Positions 1-6,372 of a DNA stretch of 12,608 bases are shown here, piece after piece. Position 1 is the first letter of the stretch. Every line of letters begins with the position of its first letter. A program made the translations under genes and the position numbers. The notes under the pieces are model-generated. The model was not told the DNA's origin and did not search any database. It was given only the letters and a program-made list of their open reading frames with translations. The DNA lies in contig DMJJ01000167.1 in the NCBI GenBank assembly GCA_003452185.1, forward strand, positions 1 through 12,608, read 5' to 3'. The stretch comes from Verrucomicrobiales bacterium. Lineage in GTDB: Bacteria > Verrucomicrobiota > Verrucomicrobiia > Limisphaerales > UBA11320.

Positions 1-512
1 TGCGAGGTCCCCGCAGCCACCTGGCACCAGTCCGAGTCGGTGCCGATCCGGGTGGGAACCGACTTGCTCTCGTAGGTTCCATCCCCCAATTGCCCGCTCG
101 AATTATCCCCCCACGCCCAGAGCGACCCATCCCCCCGGAGGGCAACCGTGTGGGCGGTGCCGGCGGCCACCGAGCCGTGGAACGAGCCGGGGCGGGGAAA
201 CTGGGAAACCTGGTAGAAGGCCCGGTCATCGGAGGGCCGACGCCGGAACGTGAACCGATCCTCCACCCCGGTGCCGATCCGGACCGAGAGGGCGTTCGTG
301 ATCGAGTCAAGGTTCCGGCCCGAGTAGAGAATATAGACCACCCCCGGCACCGAGCGATACCGGATGGAGACCTGGTCGTTGGCAAGCACTTCGACACCAT
401 CCACTACGAACTGCCCCCCGGGACAAAGCACGGCCGTGAGGGACAAGCCCAGGCACAGGATCCACGGGTGGATGGCGGAGCGGAGGCGGATGCCACCGAG
501 GAACGAATTCAT
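1..512 (-). CDS. Secreted RCC1-repeat protein, N-terminal fragment
   Basis: The gene starts at an ATG at 512-510 and runs off the left edge, so only the first 170 codons are present and total length is unknown. Residues 1-11 are basic and are followed by a hydrophobic stretch (about 16-30, WILCLGLSLTAVLC), consistent with a signal peptide. Cys30 is not in a good lipobox. Residues 35-103 form a small beta-rich domain ending in 'RAFYQVSQF'; similar modules precede repeat regions in secreted Verrucomicrobia and Planctomycetes proteins. From about residue 112 there is a canonical RCC1 repeat: GSVAAGTAHTVALRGDGSLW, then AWGDNSSGQLGDGT, then the start of the next unit with CQVAAGTS. RCC1 propellers are generic interaction scaffolds, so no substrate can be named. 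The gene is divergent from galK across a 123-base gap and is probably unrelated to it. There is no convincing ribosome binding site. The repeat identity is certain; the function is unknown. Confidence 0.85.
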   Translation of the reverse strand, partial: MNSFLGGIRLRSAIHPWILCLGLSLTAVLCPGGQFVVDGVEVLANDQVSIRYRSVPGVVYILYSGRNLDSITNALSVRIGTGVEDRFTFRRRPSDDRAFYQVSQFPRPGSFHGSVAAGTAHTVALRGDGSLWAWGDNSSGQLGDGTYESKSVPTRIGTDSDWCQVAAGTS

Positions 513-566
513 AGCCTACAAACGACAGTTCAGAACGATGAACCCTGCCTCTTTTGCACGAGGTAA

Positions 567-595
567 GCAATCCCCGATTTCAGAAACAGGATTGC
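567..595. promoter_or_regulatory. Perfect 7-bp inverted repeat in the galK leader (outer)
   Basis: GCAATCC at 567-573 is the exact reverse complement of GGATTGC at 589-595, separated by 15 bases. It lies 40-70 bases upstream of galK in the RCC1/galK divergent gap. It could be a two-half-site operator or an RNA stem-loop. Its right arm shares bases 593-595 with the next inverted repeat, so as RNA the two hairpins could not form fully together. The symmetry is seen directly; any regulatory role is inference. Confidence 0.4.
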
Positions 596-609
596 ACCCC
601 GCGGGTGCA
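593..609. promoter_or_regulatory. Perfect 7-bp inverted repeat in the galK leader (inner)
   Basis: TGCACCC (593-599) and GGGTGCA (603-609) are perfect reverse complements around a CGC loop, giving a compact GC-rich hairpin or a 17-base interrupted palindrome that ends 26 bases before the galK ATG. No T-run follows on either strand, so it is not an intrinsic terminator. It could be an operator or a leader structure. A possible but poor -35 element (TTGCAC, 554-559) lies upstream, with no good -10 partner. Confidence 0.45.
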
Positions 610-635
610 GCTCCCAGACTCCCCCCCGGATTTCC

Positions 636-1799
636 ATGGCAGCCGACCCTTTAGTCCGACAGACAATCGCCGGTTTTGAAGCCCGCTTTGGCCGACCGCC
701 CAGATGGACGGTTTCGGCACCCGGACGGGTGAACATCATCGGGGAGCACACCGACTATAACGACGGGTTCGTCCTTCCGATGGCCATCGACCGGTGCACC
801 GTGCTGGCGGCGGCCCCCTCCGGGACGCCCCGGATCACGTTGTACAGCGCCGCCAACGGCGAATCGGTGACGGTGAACCTCGAGAAGCCCATCGTTCGGG
901 ATGCGCCCGCCTGGGCCAACTACGTCCGCGGGGTGATCGCGGGGTTTCAGAAGCTCGGTGTCCCGATCCCGGGGATGGACATCGAGATTGAGTCGTCGGT
1001 CCCGCTCGGGGGAGGGCTCTCCAGCAGCGCCTCGCTGGAAGTGGCAACGGCCACCCTTCTGGAGGAAGCCTCCGGCCACCCCCTCGAGCCGGTGGCCAAG
1101 GCGCTTCTCTGCCAGGCGGCCGAGCACGCCTTCGCCGGGGTTCCCTGCGGGATCATGGACCAGTTCGCCGCGGTGCTGGCGCGAGAGAACCACCTCCTGC
1201 TCCTCGACTGCCGCTCCCGGGCCACGGAGCTGGTCCCGATGATGGACCCTGCGGTCTCGGTCCTCATCCTCAACACCCTGGTGAAACACAGCCTCGTGAC
1301 CAGCGAGTACGCCCAGCGCCGGGCCCAGTGCGAGGCGGCAGCGCGCGCCCTGGGGGTCCGAAGCCTTCGCGACGCCACCATCCCGCTCCTGGCCCGGTTC
1401 GAGGCTCAGCTCGACCCGGTCCTCCACCGCCGGGCCCGCCATGTGATCAGCGAGATCGACCGGACGCAGGCGGCGGTCCGCGCCGCCCGGGCCGGCGACT
1501 GGGCCTCACTCGGCCGGCTGATGTACGAAAGCCACGCCTCCCTCCGGGACGATTACGAGGTCAGCTGCCGCGAGCTGGATCTGGTGGTCGAGGCCGCGCG
1601 CGCGATCGGCGAGCAGGGGGGCGTTCTCGGCTGCCGCATGACCGGGGGAGGATTCGGGGGTTGCACCGTGGCGCTGGTCCGCTCCGCCGCCGTGGCCGAG
1701 GTCGCCTCCCGGCTCACGACCGAATACACCCGGCAAACCCGCCTCGAGCCGGTCTCCTTCATCTCACGCCCGGCCGGCGGCGCCCGCGTCATCGCATGA
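636..1799 (+). CDS. galK: Galactokinase
   Basis: Phosphorylates alpha-D-galactose with ATP to galactose-1-phosphate, the first committed Leloir step, in the cytoplasm. The protein has 387 residues, close to the roughly 380 of bacterial GalK. All GHMP-kinase landmarks are present: the galactokinase signature around residues 29-42 (PGRVNIIGEHTDYN, with catalytic Arg31), the glycine/serine-rich ATP loop LGGGLSSSA at 124-132, CGIMDQF at 171-177 with Asp175 as the expected catalytic base, and the C-terminal GHMP motif MTGGGFGGC at 335-343. The ATG at 636 has only a weak GGA upstream, but no other start gives a better fit. It is the first gene of an apparent eight-gene operon, and its stop overlaps the ytfR start in an ATGA. 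Two overlapping inverted repeats sit in its leader. No defect in the active site is seen. Confidence 0.97.
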   Translation: MAADPLVRQTIAGFEARFGRPPRWTVSAPGRVNIIGEHTDYNDGFVLPMAIDRCTVLAAAPSGTPRITLYSAANGESVTVNLEKPIVRDAPAWANYVRGVIAGFQKLGVPIPGMDIEIESSVPLGGGLSSSASLEVATATLLEEASGHPLEPVAKALLCQAAEHAFAGVPCGIMDQFAAVLARENHLLLLDCRSRATELVPMMDPAVSVLILNTLVKHSLVTSEYAQRRAQCEAAARALGVRSLRDATIPLLARFEAQLDPVLHRRARHVISEIDRTQAAVRAARAGDWASLGRLMYESHASLRDDYEVSCRELDLVVEAARAIGEQGGVLGCRMTGGGFGGCTVALVRSAAVAEVASRLTTEYTRQTRLEPVSFISRPAGGARVIA

Positions 1800-3313
1800 G
1801 CCCCCCGCTCCTGGAGGCGCGCGGGATCTCCAAGGCGTTCCGCGGCGCCCAGGCTCTGTCAGGGGTCGACCTGACCCTCCGCGAGGGGGAGATCCATGCC
1901 CTGATGGGGGAGAACGGTGCCGGCAAATCGACCCTCATCAAGGTGCTCACCGGCGTCCACCCCCCCGACGCAGGAACCATCCAATGGGAGGGCCGGCCGA
2001 TCCAGCCCCGCACGCCCCATGAGGCGGAGGGCCACGGGATCAGCACCGTCTACCAGGAGGTGAACCTGGTCCCCAACCTTTCCATCGCCGACAACCTGCT
2101 CCTCGGCCGCCAGCCGACCCGGCTCGGCCTGATCCGGGGGGGGGAGGTGCGCCGACGCGCCAGCGCCTCCCTCACGCGGCTCGGCCTGGATCTGGATGTC
2201 CGGGCCCCGCTTGGCTCCTGCTCCCTGGCCGTGCAACAGATGGTGGCCATCGCCCGGGCACTCGATATCCAGGCGCGGCTCCTGATCCTCGACGAGCCAA
2301 CCTCCAGCCTGGATGAACGGGAGGTCGCTACCCTGTTCTCCCTGCTCGGTCGGCTGAAGGAAAAGGGGCTGGCGATTCTCTTCGTCACCCATTTTCTCGA
2401 TCAGGTCTATGCGCTCGCCGACCGGATCACCGTCCTTCGGAACGGCGCAAGGGTGGGAGACTACCCCGTGGCGGAGCTCCCCCGGCTGCGGCTCATCGAA
2501 GCGATGCTGGGCCGGGAGTTCCACCCCGTTTCCCCCGCCACGGACGCCCCCCGCTCCGACTCCCCCACCCCGCCGGAGGCATTCACCCCCCTCCTTGAGG
2601 CCCGGGGACTGGGGCGCTCCGGAGGGATGAACCCGGTCGACCTTTCGATCCATCCCGGCGAGATCCTCGGCCTCTCCGGCCTCCTGGGCTCGGGACGCAC
2701 GGAGACGGCCAGAATGCTCTTCGGAGTCGACCGCCCCGACCAGGGAAGCCTCCGGATCAACGGGGCCGAGCAGGAGATTCGCTCGCCGCGGGAGGGGCTC
2801 CGCCTTGGACTTGCCTATTGTGCCGAGGACCGCAAAGCCGAGGGAATCATCCCCAATCTCTCCGTCCGCGAAAACCTGATCCTCGCGGTCCAGGCCGGCC
2901 GCGGGCCCCTTCGCCTGATGGGACGGGCCGAGCAGGAAACGCTCGCCGACCACTACATCCGGGCCCTGAACATCCGGACCGCCAGCCGCGAAACCCCCAT
3001 CCGCAACCTCTCCGGCGGAAACCAGCAGAAAGTGCTCCTCGCCCGCTGGCTCGCCCTCCAGCCCAAGCTCATCCTCCTGGACGAGCCGACGCGCGGGATC
3101 GACGTCGGGGCCAAGGCGGAGATCGAGCGTTTGGTCGCCTCGCTCCGGGGCGCGGGGACCGCCGTTCTGTTCATCTCCTCAGACCTCGAGGAGATGGTCC
3201 GCAACTGCCAGCGGGTTGCCGTGCTGAAGGACCGTCGAAAGATCGGCGAACTCGCAGGGGCGGACATCACCCCCTCGGGCATCATGCGCCTCATCGCTCA
3301 CCATGAAGGATGA
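1796..3313 (+). CDS. ytfR: Sugar ABC transporter ATP-binding protein, YtfR/MglA/RbsA type
   Basis: Energises monosaccharide import. A 505-residue protein with two fused nucleotide-binding domains, as expected for this family. NBD1 has Walker A GENGAGKST (38-46), a degenerate signature around 141-150 (SCSLAVQQMV), Walker B LLILDEPTS (162-170) and switch His199. A proline-rich linker covers about 243-265. NBD2 has a family-typical degenerate Walker A, GLLGSGRTE (295-303, Arg for Lys), a good LSGGNQQKV signature (405-413), Walker B LILLDEPTRG (425-434) and SSD in place of the switch histidine. ATP hydrolysis is thus probably asymmetric, as known for RbsA-like ATPases. The start at 1796 is chosen because it forms an ATGA overlap with galK and gives MSPPLLEARGISK, the usual N-terminus. 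The open frame continues upstream inside galK but that part is not coding. A run of nine G lies at 2136-2144. The substrate is inferred from the neighbouring ytfQ. Confidence 0.95.
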   Translation: MSPPLLEARGISKAFRGAQALSGVDLTLREGEIHALMGENGAGKSTLIKVLTGVHPPDAGTIQWEGRPIQPRTPHEAEGHGISTVYQEVNLVPNLSIADNLLLGRQPTRLGLIRGGEVRRRASASLTRLGLDLDVRAPLGSCSLAVQQMVAIARALDIQARLLILDEPTSSLDEREVATLFSLLGRLKEKGLAILFVTHFLDQVYALADRITVLRNGARVGDYPVAELPRLRLIEAMLGREFHPVSPATDAPRSDSPTPPEAFTPLLEARGLGRSGGMNPVDLSIHPGEILGLSGLLGSGRTETARMLFGVDRPDQGSLRINGAEQEIRSPREGLRLGLAYCAEDRKAEGIIPNLSVRENLILAVQAGRGPLRLMGRAEQETLADHYIRALNIRTASRETPIRNLSGGNQQKVLLARWLALQPKLILLDEPTRGIDVGAKAEIERLVASLRGAGTAVLFISSDLEEMVRNCQRVAVLKDRRKIGELAGADITPSGIMRLIAHHEG

Positions 3314-4340
3314 CCCCACACTCCCGCGGCAGCCGCGGCTGAGGGCCTGGTTTCCCGGGGGCTCCCTCCTCTGGCCCCTCGCGGGCCTCGGAGCCTTGCT
3401 CCTGTTCAACCTCGTGTTCGCGACCGGATTCTTCCGGCTCGAGCTCCGCGACGGGCATGTGTACGGCACCCTGGTCGATATTCTCAATCAGGGCTCCAAG
3501 GCGATGCTGCTCTCGATCGGGATGACCCTCGTGATCGCCTCCGGCGGGGTGGATCTCTCCGTCGGAAGCCTCATGGCGATCAGCGGGGCGGTCGCCGCCA
3601 CCGCCGTCGCGAAGGGAACGGTCCCGTTTGGCGCCGCCGTCGGGGCGGCGCTCGCCGCGGGGGGCTTCGCGGGGCTCTGCAACGGATTCCTCGTGGCCGT
3701 GGTCCGGATCCAGCCGATCGTCGCCACCCTCATCCTCATGGTGGCAGGGCGCGGCATCGCCATGCTTCTCACCGACGGGCAGATCGTCACGTTCGAGCAT
3801 CCCGCGTTTGTTTTCCTCGGCAACGGCCACCTCGCCGGCCTCCCCTTCACCCTCTTTCTCGTGCTCCTGAGCCTGGGCGCGACGGCCCTGGTCATGAGAC
3901 GCACGGCGGCCGGCCTGTTCCTTGAGTCGGTCGGGGACAACGAGCGGGCCGCGGCCCTCTGCGGGATCAGCGGCACCCGGGTGAAGCTCTGGGTGTACGC
4001 CTTCTCGGGACTCTGCGCCGCCCTGGCCGGGCTGGTCGCAACCTCCAACGTCAAGGCCGCCGACTCAAGCCGGGTCGGGGAAATGATGGAGCTCGACGCG
4101 ATCTTCGCCGTGGTGGTCGGGGGAACCTCCCTCACGGGGGGCCGCTTCACCCTGCTCGGCTCACTCATCGGGGCGATCCTCATCCAGACGCTCACCACCA
4201 CGCTCTACAACCTCGGGCTCGAGCCGGCGATCGCCCCGGTTCCCAAGGCCATCGTGGTCGTCGGGGTCTGCCTCCTTCAGTCATCCCGGTTCCGGGGGGA
4301 GCTCTCCGGATGGCTTCGCTCAAGGAGGGCCGCCGCGTGA
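3303..4340 (+). CDS. ytfT: Sugar ABC transporter permease, YtfT-like
   Basis: One of two inner-membrane subunits forming the sugar channel (BPD_transp_2 family, RbsC-like). The 345 residues closely match the length and pattern of E. coli YtfT. Hydrophobic segments fall at about 22-41, 67-80, 86-103, 110-132, 138-155, 181-197, 231-248, 264-275, 283-298 and 314-326. Diagnostic blocks are MLLSIGMTLVIASGGVDLSVG (68-88), RIQPIVATLILMVAGRGIA (135-153), the cytoplasmic coupling loop ending GISGTRVKLW (221-230) and ELDAIFAVVVGGTSLTGGRF (263-282). The ATG overlaps the ytfR end by 11 bases, indicating coupled translation, and no Shine-Dalgarno sequence is visible. The second permease gene follows with a 4-base overlap. 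Assignment as YtfT rather than a generic RbsC rests on similarity of these blocks to YtfT and on the adjacent yjfF and ytfQ. Confidence 0.93.
   Translation: MKDDPTLPRQPRLRAWFPGGSLLWPLAGLGALLLFNLVFATGFFRLELRDGHVYGTLVDILNQGSKAMLLSIGMTLVIASGGVDLSVGSLMAISGAVAATAVAKGTVPFGAAVGAALAAGGFAGLCNGFLVAVVRIQPIVATLILMVAGRGIAMLLTDGQIVTFEHPAFVFLGNGHLAGLPFTLFLVLLSLGATALVMRRTAAGLFLESVGDNERAAALCGISGTRVKLWVYAFSGLCAALAGLVATSNVKAADSSRVGEMMELDAIFAVVVGGTSLTGGRFTLLGSLIGAILIQTLTTTLYNLGLEPAIAPVPKAIVVVGVCLLQSSRFRGELSGWLRSRRAAA
4322..4329 (+). promoter_or_regulatory. Strong Shine-Dalgarno sequence fixing the yjfF start
   Basis: AAGGAGGG ends seven bases before the GTG at 4337, an ideal spacing, and lies inside the last codons of ytfT. 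It is the only near-perfect Shine-Dalgarno motif I see in front of a gene in this window. It argues for GTG 4337 over the in-frame ATG at 4310, which has no such motif. Confidence 0.75.
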
Positions 4341-5305
4341 AGTTGCGCCACTCCCGATCCCTGCCGCTCCTCGCCACCACGGGCGTGCTGGCGATCCTGT
4401 ACACCTCGGCATCCCTTCTCTACCCCGGTTTTTTCACGGTGCGGGTCTTCCTGAATCTCCTTGGGGACAATGCGTTCCTCGGCATCACCGCGATCGGGAT
4501 GACGTTCGTCATCCTCTCGGGAGGGATCGACCTCTCGGTTGGCGCGGTCGTGGCGTTCACGGGAACCCTGATCGCATCGCTCCTCACGCGGGGGACCCCG
4601 CCCGGGTGGGCCATGCTCCTGGCGCTCGCTATCGGCTCGACTTTTGGCGGGGCCATGGGCTTCCTCATCCATCGCTACGAGCTCCCCCCGTTTCTGGTGA
4701 CGCTCGGGGGAATGTTCTTCGCCCGGGGGATGTCGTTCGTGGTGAGCAAAGAATCCGTGGGCATCACCCATCCACTCTACCAGCAGGCCTCCGATTTCGG
4801 GCTGCCGGTCGCGGGCGGCGCGTCGCTCCCCCTGACCGGGATCCTGTTCCTGGGCGTCGTGGCCCTCGGGGTCACGGTGGCGCATGGCACCCGGTTCGGA
4901 CGCAATCTCTACGCCCTGGGCGGAAACGAGGCGTCAGCCCGCCTCATGGGGCTGCCGGTCGGGGGCGTGAAGATCGCCGCCTACGCCCTGAACGGATTCT
5001 GTTCCGCCCTCGCAGGGATCGTCGCCACCCTCTACATGGGGTCGGGAAACCCCGCGATGGGGTTTGGCCTCGAGCTCGACGCGATCGCCTCGGTGGTCAT
5101 CGGGGGGACCCTCCTCACAGGGGGAGCGGGATCCCCGGCGGGCACCCTCGTCGGGGTCCTGATCTTCGGCACCCTCCAGACGGCTCTCGTGTTCGATGGC
5201 CGGCTTAACTCCTGGTGGCTCCGGATTGCCGTCGGCCTCCTGCTCCTCCTTTTCATCCTGCTGCAACGCGTTCTCTCCCGGCCGGCAGGGGCCAGGCACC
5301 CGTAG
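4337..5305 (+). CDS. yjfF: Sugar ABC transporter permease, YjfF-like
   Basis: Second channel subunit, partner of the upstream YtfT-like permease; distinct paralogous permeases are a hallmark of the ytfQRT-yjfF galactofuranose system. From GTG 4337 the protein has 322 residues and begins MKLRHSRSLPLLATTGVL, aligning in register with the N-terminus of E. coli YjfF. The in-frame ATG at 4310 would add nine residues and lacks a ribosome binding site. Diagnostic blocks are DNAFLGITAIGMTFVILSGG (44-63), IDLSVGAVVAFTGTL (64-78), LPPFLVTLGGMFFARGMSFV (116-135), GGNEASARLMGLPVGGVKIA (195-214) and ELDAIASVVIGGTLLTGGAG (246-265). Hydrophobic segments are spread over the full length. GTG overlaps the ytfT stop as GTGA. 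The stop (TAG) is followed by 31 bases before ytfQ. No transporter subunit appears broken. Confidence 0.93.
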   Translation: MKLRHSRSLPLLATTGVLAILYTSASLLYPGFFTVRVFLNLLGDNAFLGITAIGMTFVILSGGIDLSVGAVVAFTGTLIASLLTRGTPPGWAMLLALAIGSTFGGAMGFLIHRYELPPFLVTLGGMFFARGMSFVVSKESVGITHPLYQQASDFGLPVAGGASLPLTGILFLGVVALGVTVAHGTRFGRNLYALGGNEASARLMGLPVGGVKIAAYALNGFCSALAGIVATLYMGSGNPAMGFGLELDAIASVVIGGTLLTGGAGSPAGTLVGVLIFGTLQTALVFDGRLNSWWLRIAVGLLLLLFILLQRVLSRPAGARHP

Positions 5306-5336
5306 CCCCCCGGGGGACCCGATCCCACCCAACCCA

Positions 5337-6353
5337 ATGAACCGCATGAAATCAAACGCCCCGCACCCAACCGTGAGGACGACCCTCACCCCTGGCTTCC
5401 TCGGCACCCTCAGCCTCACCCTCGCCCTCCTGCTCCCCCTGATGCTCACGGCCCCCGCGGCCCGGGCGGCTGCGAGGACGAAGCCGCTCACGGTCGGGTT
5501 CGCCCAGGTCGGGGCCGAGAGCGCCTGGCGCACCGCGGAGACCGAATCGATCAAGGGAGAGGCCTCCAAGCGCGGGATCACCCTGAAGTTTTCCGACGCC
5601 CAGGGGAAACAGGAAAACCAGATCAAGGCCGTGCGGGGCTTCATCGCCCAGGGGGTGGATGCCATCATCCTCGCCCCGGTGGTGGAGACGGGCTGGGAGC
5701 CCGTGCTCCGGGACGCCAAGCGGGCCCGGATCCCGGTGGTGCTGGTCGATCGCGGCATCAAGGTCTCCGACGACTCGCTCTTCGCAACGCTGATCGCGTC
5801 GGACTTCATCGCCGAGGGACGGATGGCCGCCGAGTGGCTCTCCAGGAAACTCAACGGCAAGGGAAACATCGTCGAGCTGCAAGGGACCCCCGGCGCGGCC
5901 CCCGCAATCGACCGGAAGAAGGGGTTCGAGGCCGGGATCGCCTCCGCCCCGGGCCTGAAGATCATCGCCTCGCAGAGCGGCGACTTCCGTCGCGCCACCG
6001 GCAAGGAGGTCATGGAGGCCCTGCTCAAGAAACACGGGACGGAAATCCAGGCCGTCTACGCCCACAACGACGACATGGCGATCGGGGCGATCCAGGCGAT
6101 CGAGGAATCGGGCCGCAAGCCGGGGTCCGAGGTCGTGGTGGTCTCGATCGACGGGGTTCGCGGGGCGTTTGAATCAATGGTGGCAGGAAAGCTCAACTGC
6201 ACCGTCGAGTGCAACCCGCTGCTCGGCCCCCTCGCCTACGACGCCGTGGAGAAGGCGGTTGCCGGGGAGAAGCTTCCCAGGAAGACAGTCGTCCCGGACC
6301 GCGTCTACGAGCAGTCCACCGCGCGCGCGAGCATCGGTTCCCGGCAATACTGA
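5337..6353 (+). CDS. ytfQ: Periplasmic galactofuranose-type sugar-binding protein, YtfQ-like
   Basis: Captures the sugar in the periplasm and delivers it to the YtfT/YjfF channel. The 338-residue protein carries a signal peptide: basic N-region, hydrophobic core at about 20-39, and a likely cleavage near Ala-Arg-Ala (42-44). The mature part follows E. coli YtfQ almost block by block: LTVGFAQVGAESAWRTAET (51-69), GKQENQIKAVRGFIAQGVDA (90-109), APVVETGWEPVL (113-124), VELQGTPGAAPAIDRKKGF (179-197), SQSGDFRRATGKEVMEAL (212-229), YAHNDDMAIGAIQAI (241-255) and SIDGV (270-274). YtfQ in E. coli is specific for the furanose form of galactose, so this gene is the main clue to the substrate; a related pentofuranose cannot be excluded. 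ATG 5337 is preferred over ATG 5346, although neither has a Shine-Dalgarno sequence. It is unusual in being last of the four transporter genes. Confidence 0.93.
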   Translation: MNRMKSNAPHPTVRTTLTPGFLGTLSLTLALLLPLMLTAPAARAAARTKPLTVGFAQVGAESAWRTAETESIKGEASKRGITLKFSDAQGKQENQIKAVRGFIAQGVDAIILAPVVETGWEPVLRDAKRARIPVVLVDRGIKVSDDSLFATLIASDFIAEGRMAAEWLSRKLNGKGNIVELQGTPGAAPAIDRKKGFEAGIASAPGLKIIASQSGDFRRATGKEVMEALLKKHGTEIQAVYAHNDDMAIGAIQAIEESGRKPGSEVVVVSIDGVRGAFESMVAGKLNCTVECNPLLGPLAYDAVEKAVAGEKLPRKTVVPDRVYEQSTARASIGSRQY

Positions 6354-6372
6354 TCCCCCTCCCCACCTCCCG

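Noticed and set aside
554..582. Possible sigma-70 promoter for galK with TTGCAC at 554-559
   Set aside because: No acceptable -10 hexamer occurs at 16-18 bases spacing (candidates such as ATTTCA are poor).
651..1442. Minus-strand open frame opposite galK
   Set aside because: Antisense shadow of a fully recognisable galactokinase.
1328..1795. Upstream extension of the ytfR frame inside galK
   Set aside because: The extension is Arg/Pro/Gly-rich with no homology pattern. The ATG at 1796 gives the normal ATPase N-terminus and an ATGA overlap.
2690..2704. Apparent loss of the Walker A lysine in the second ytfR nucleotide-binding domain (GLLGSGRTE)
   Set aside because: Arginine at this place is normal in RbsA/MglA/YtfR ATPases, so it is not a damaging mutation.
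1859..2953. Long open frame (364 codons) on the minus strand antisense to ytfR
   Set aside because: The plus-strand ATPase has every family motif. The antisense frame is a by-product of GC-rich codon use and shows no recognisable domain.
4934..6028. Long minus-strand open frame (364 codons) opposite yjfF and ytfQ
   Set aside because: It spans two well-supported plus-strand genes and their gap, has no domain signature and is low in complexity; it is explained by third-position GC bias.
6169..6372. Upstream extension of the GH43 frame inside ytfQ
   Set aside because: It would bury the signal peptide behind 68 residues and overlaps the conserved end of ytfQ.
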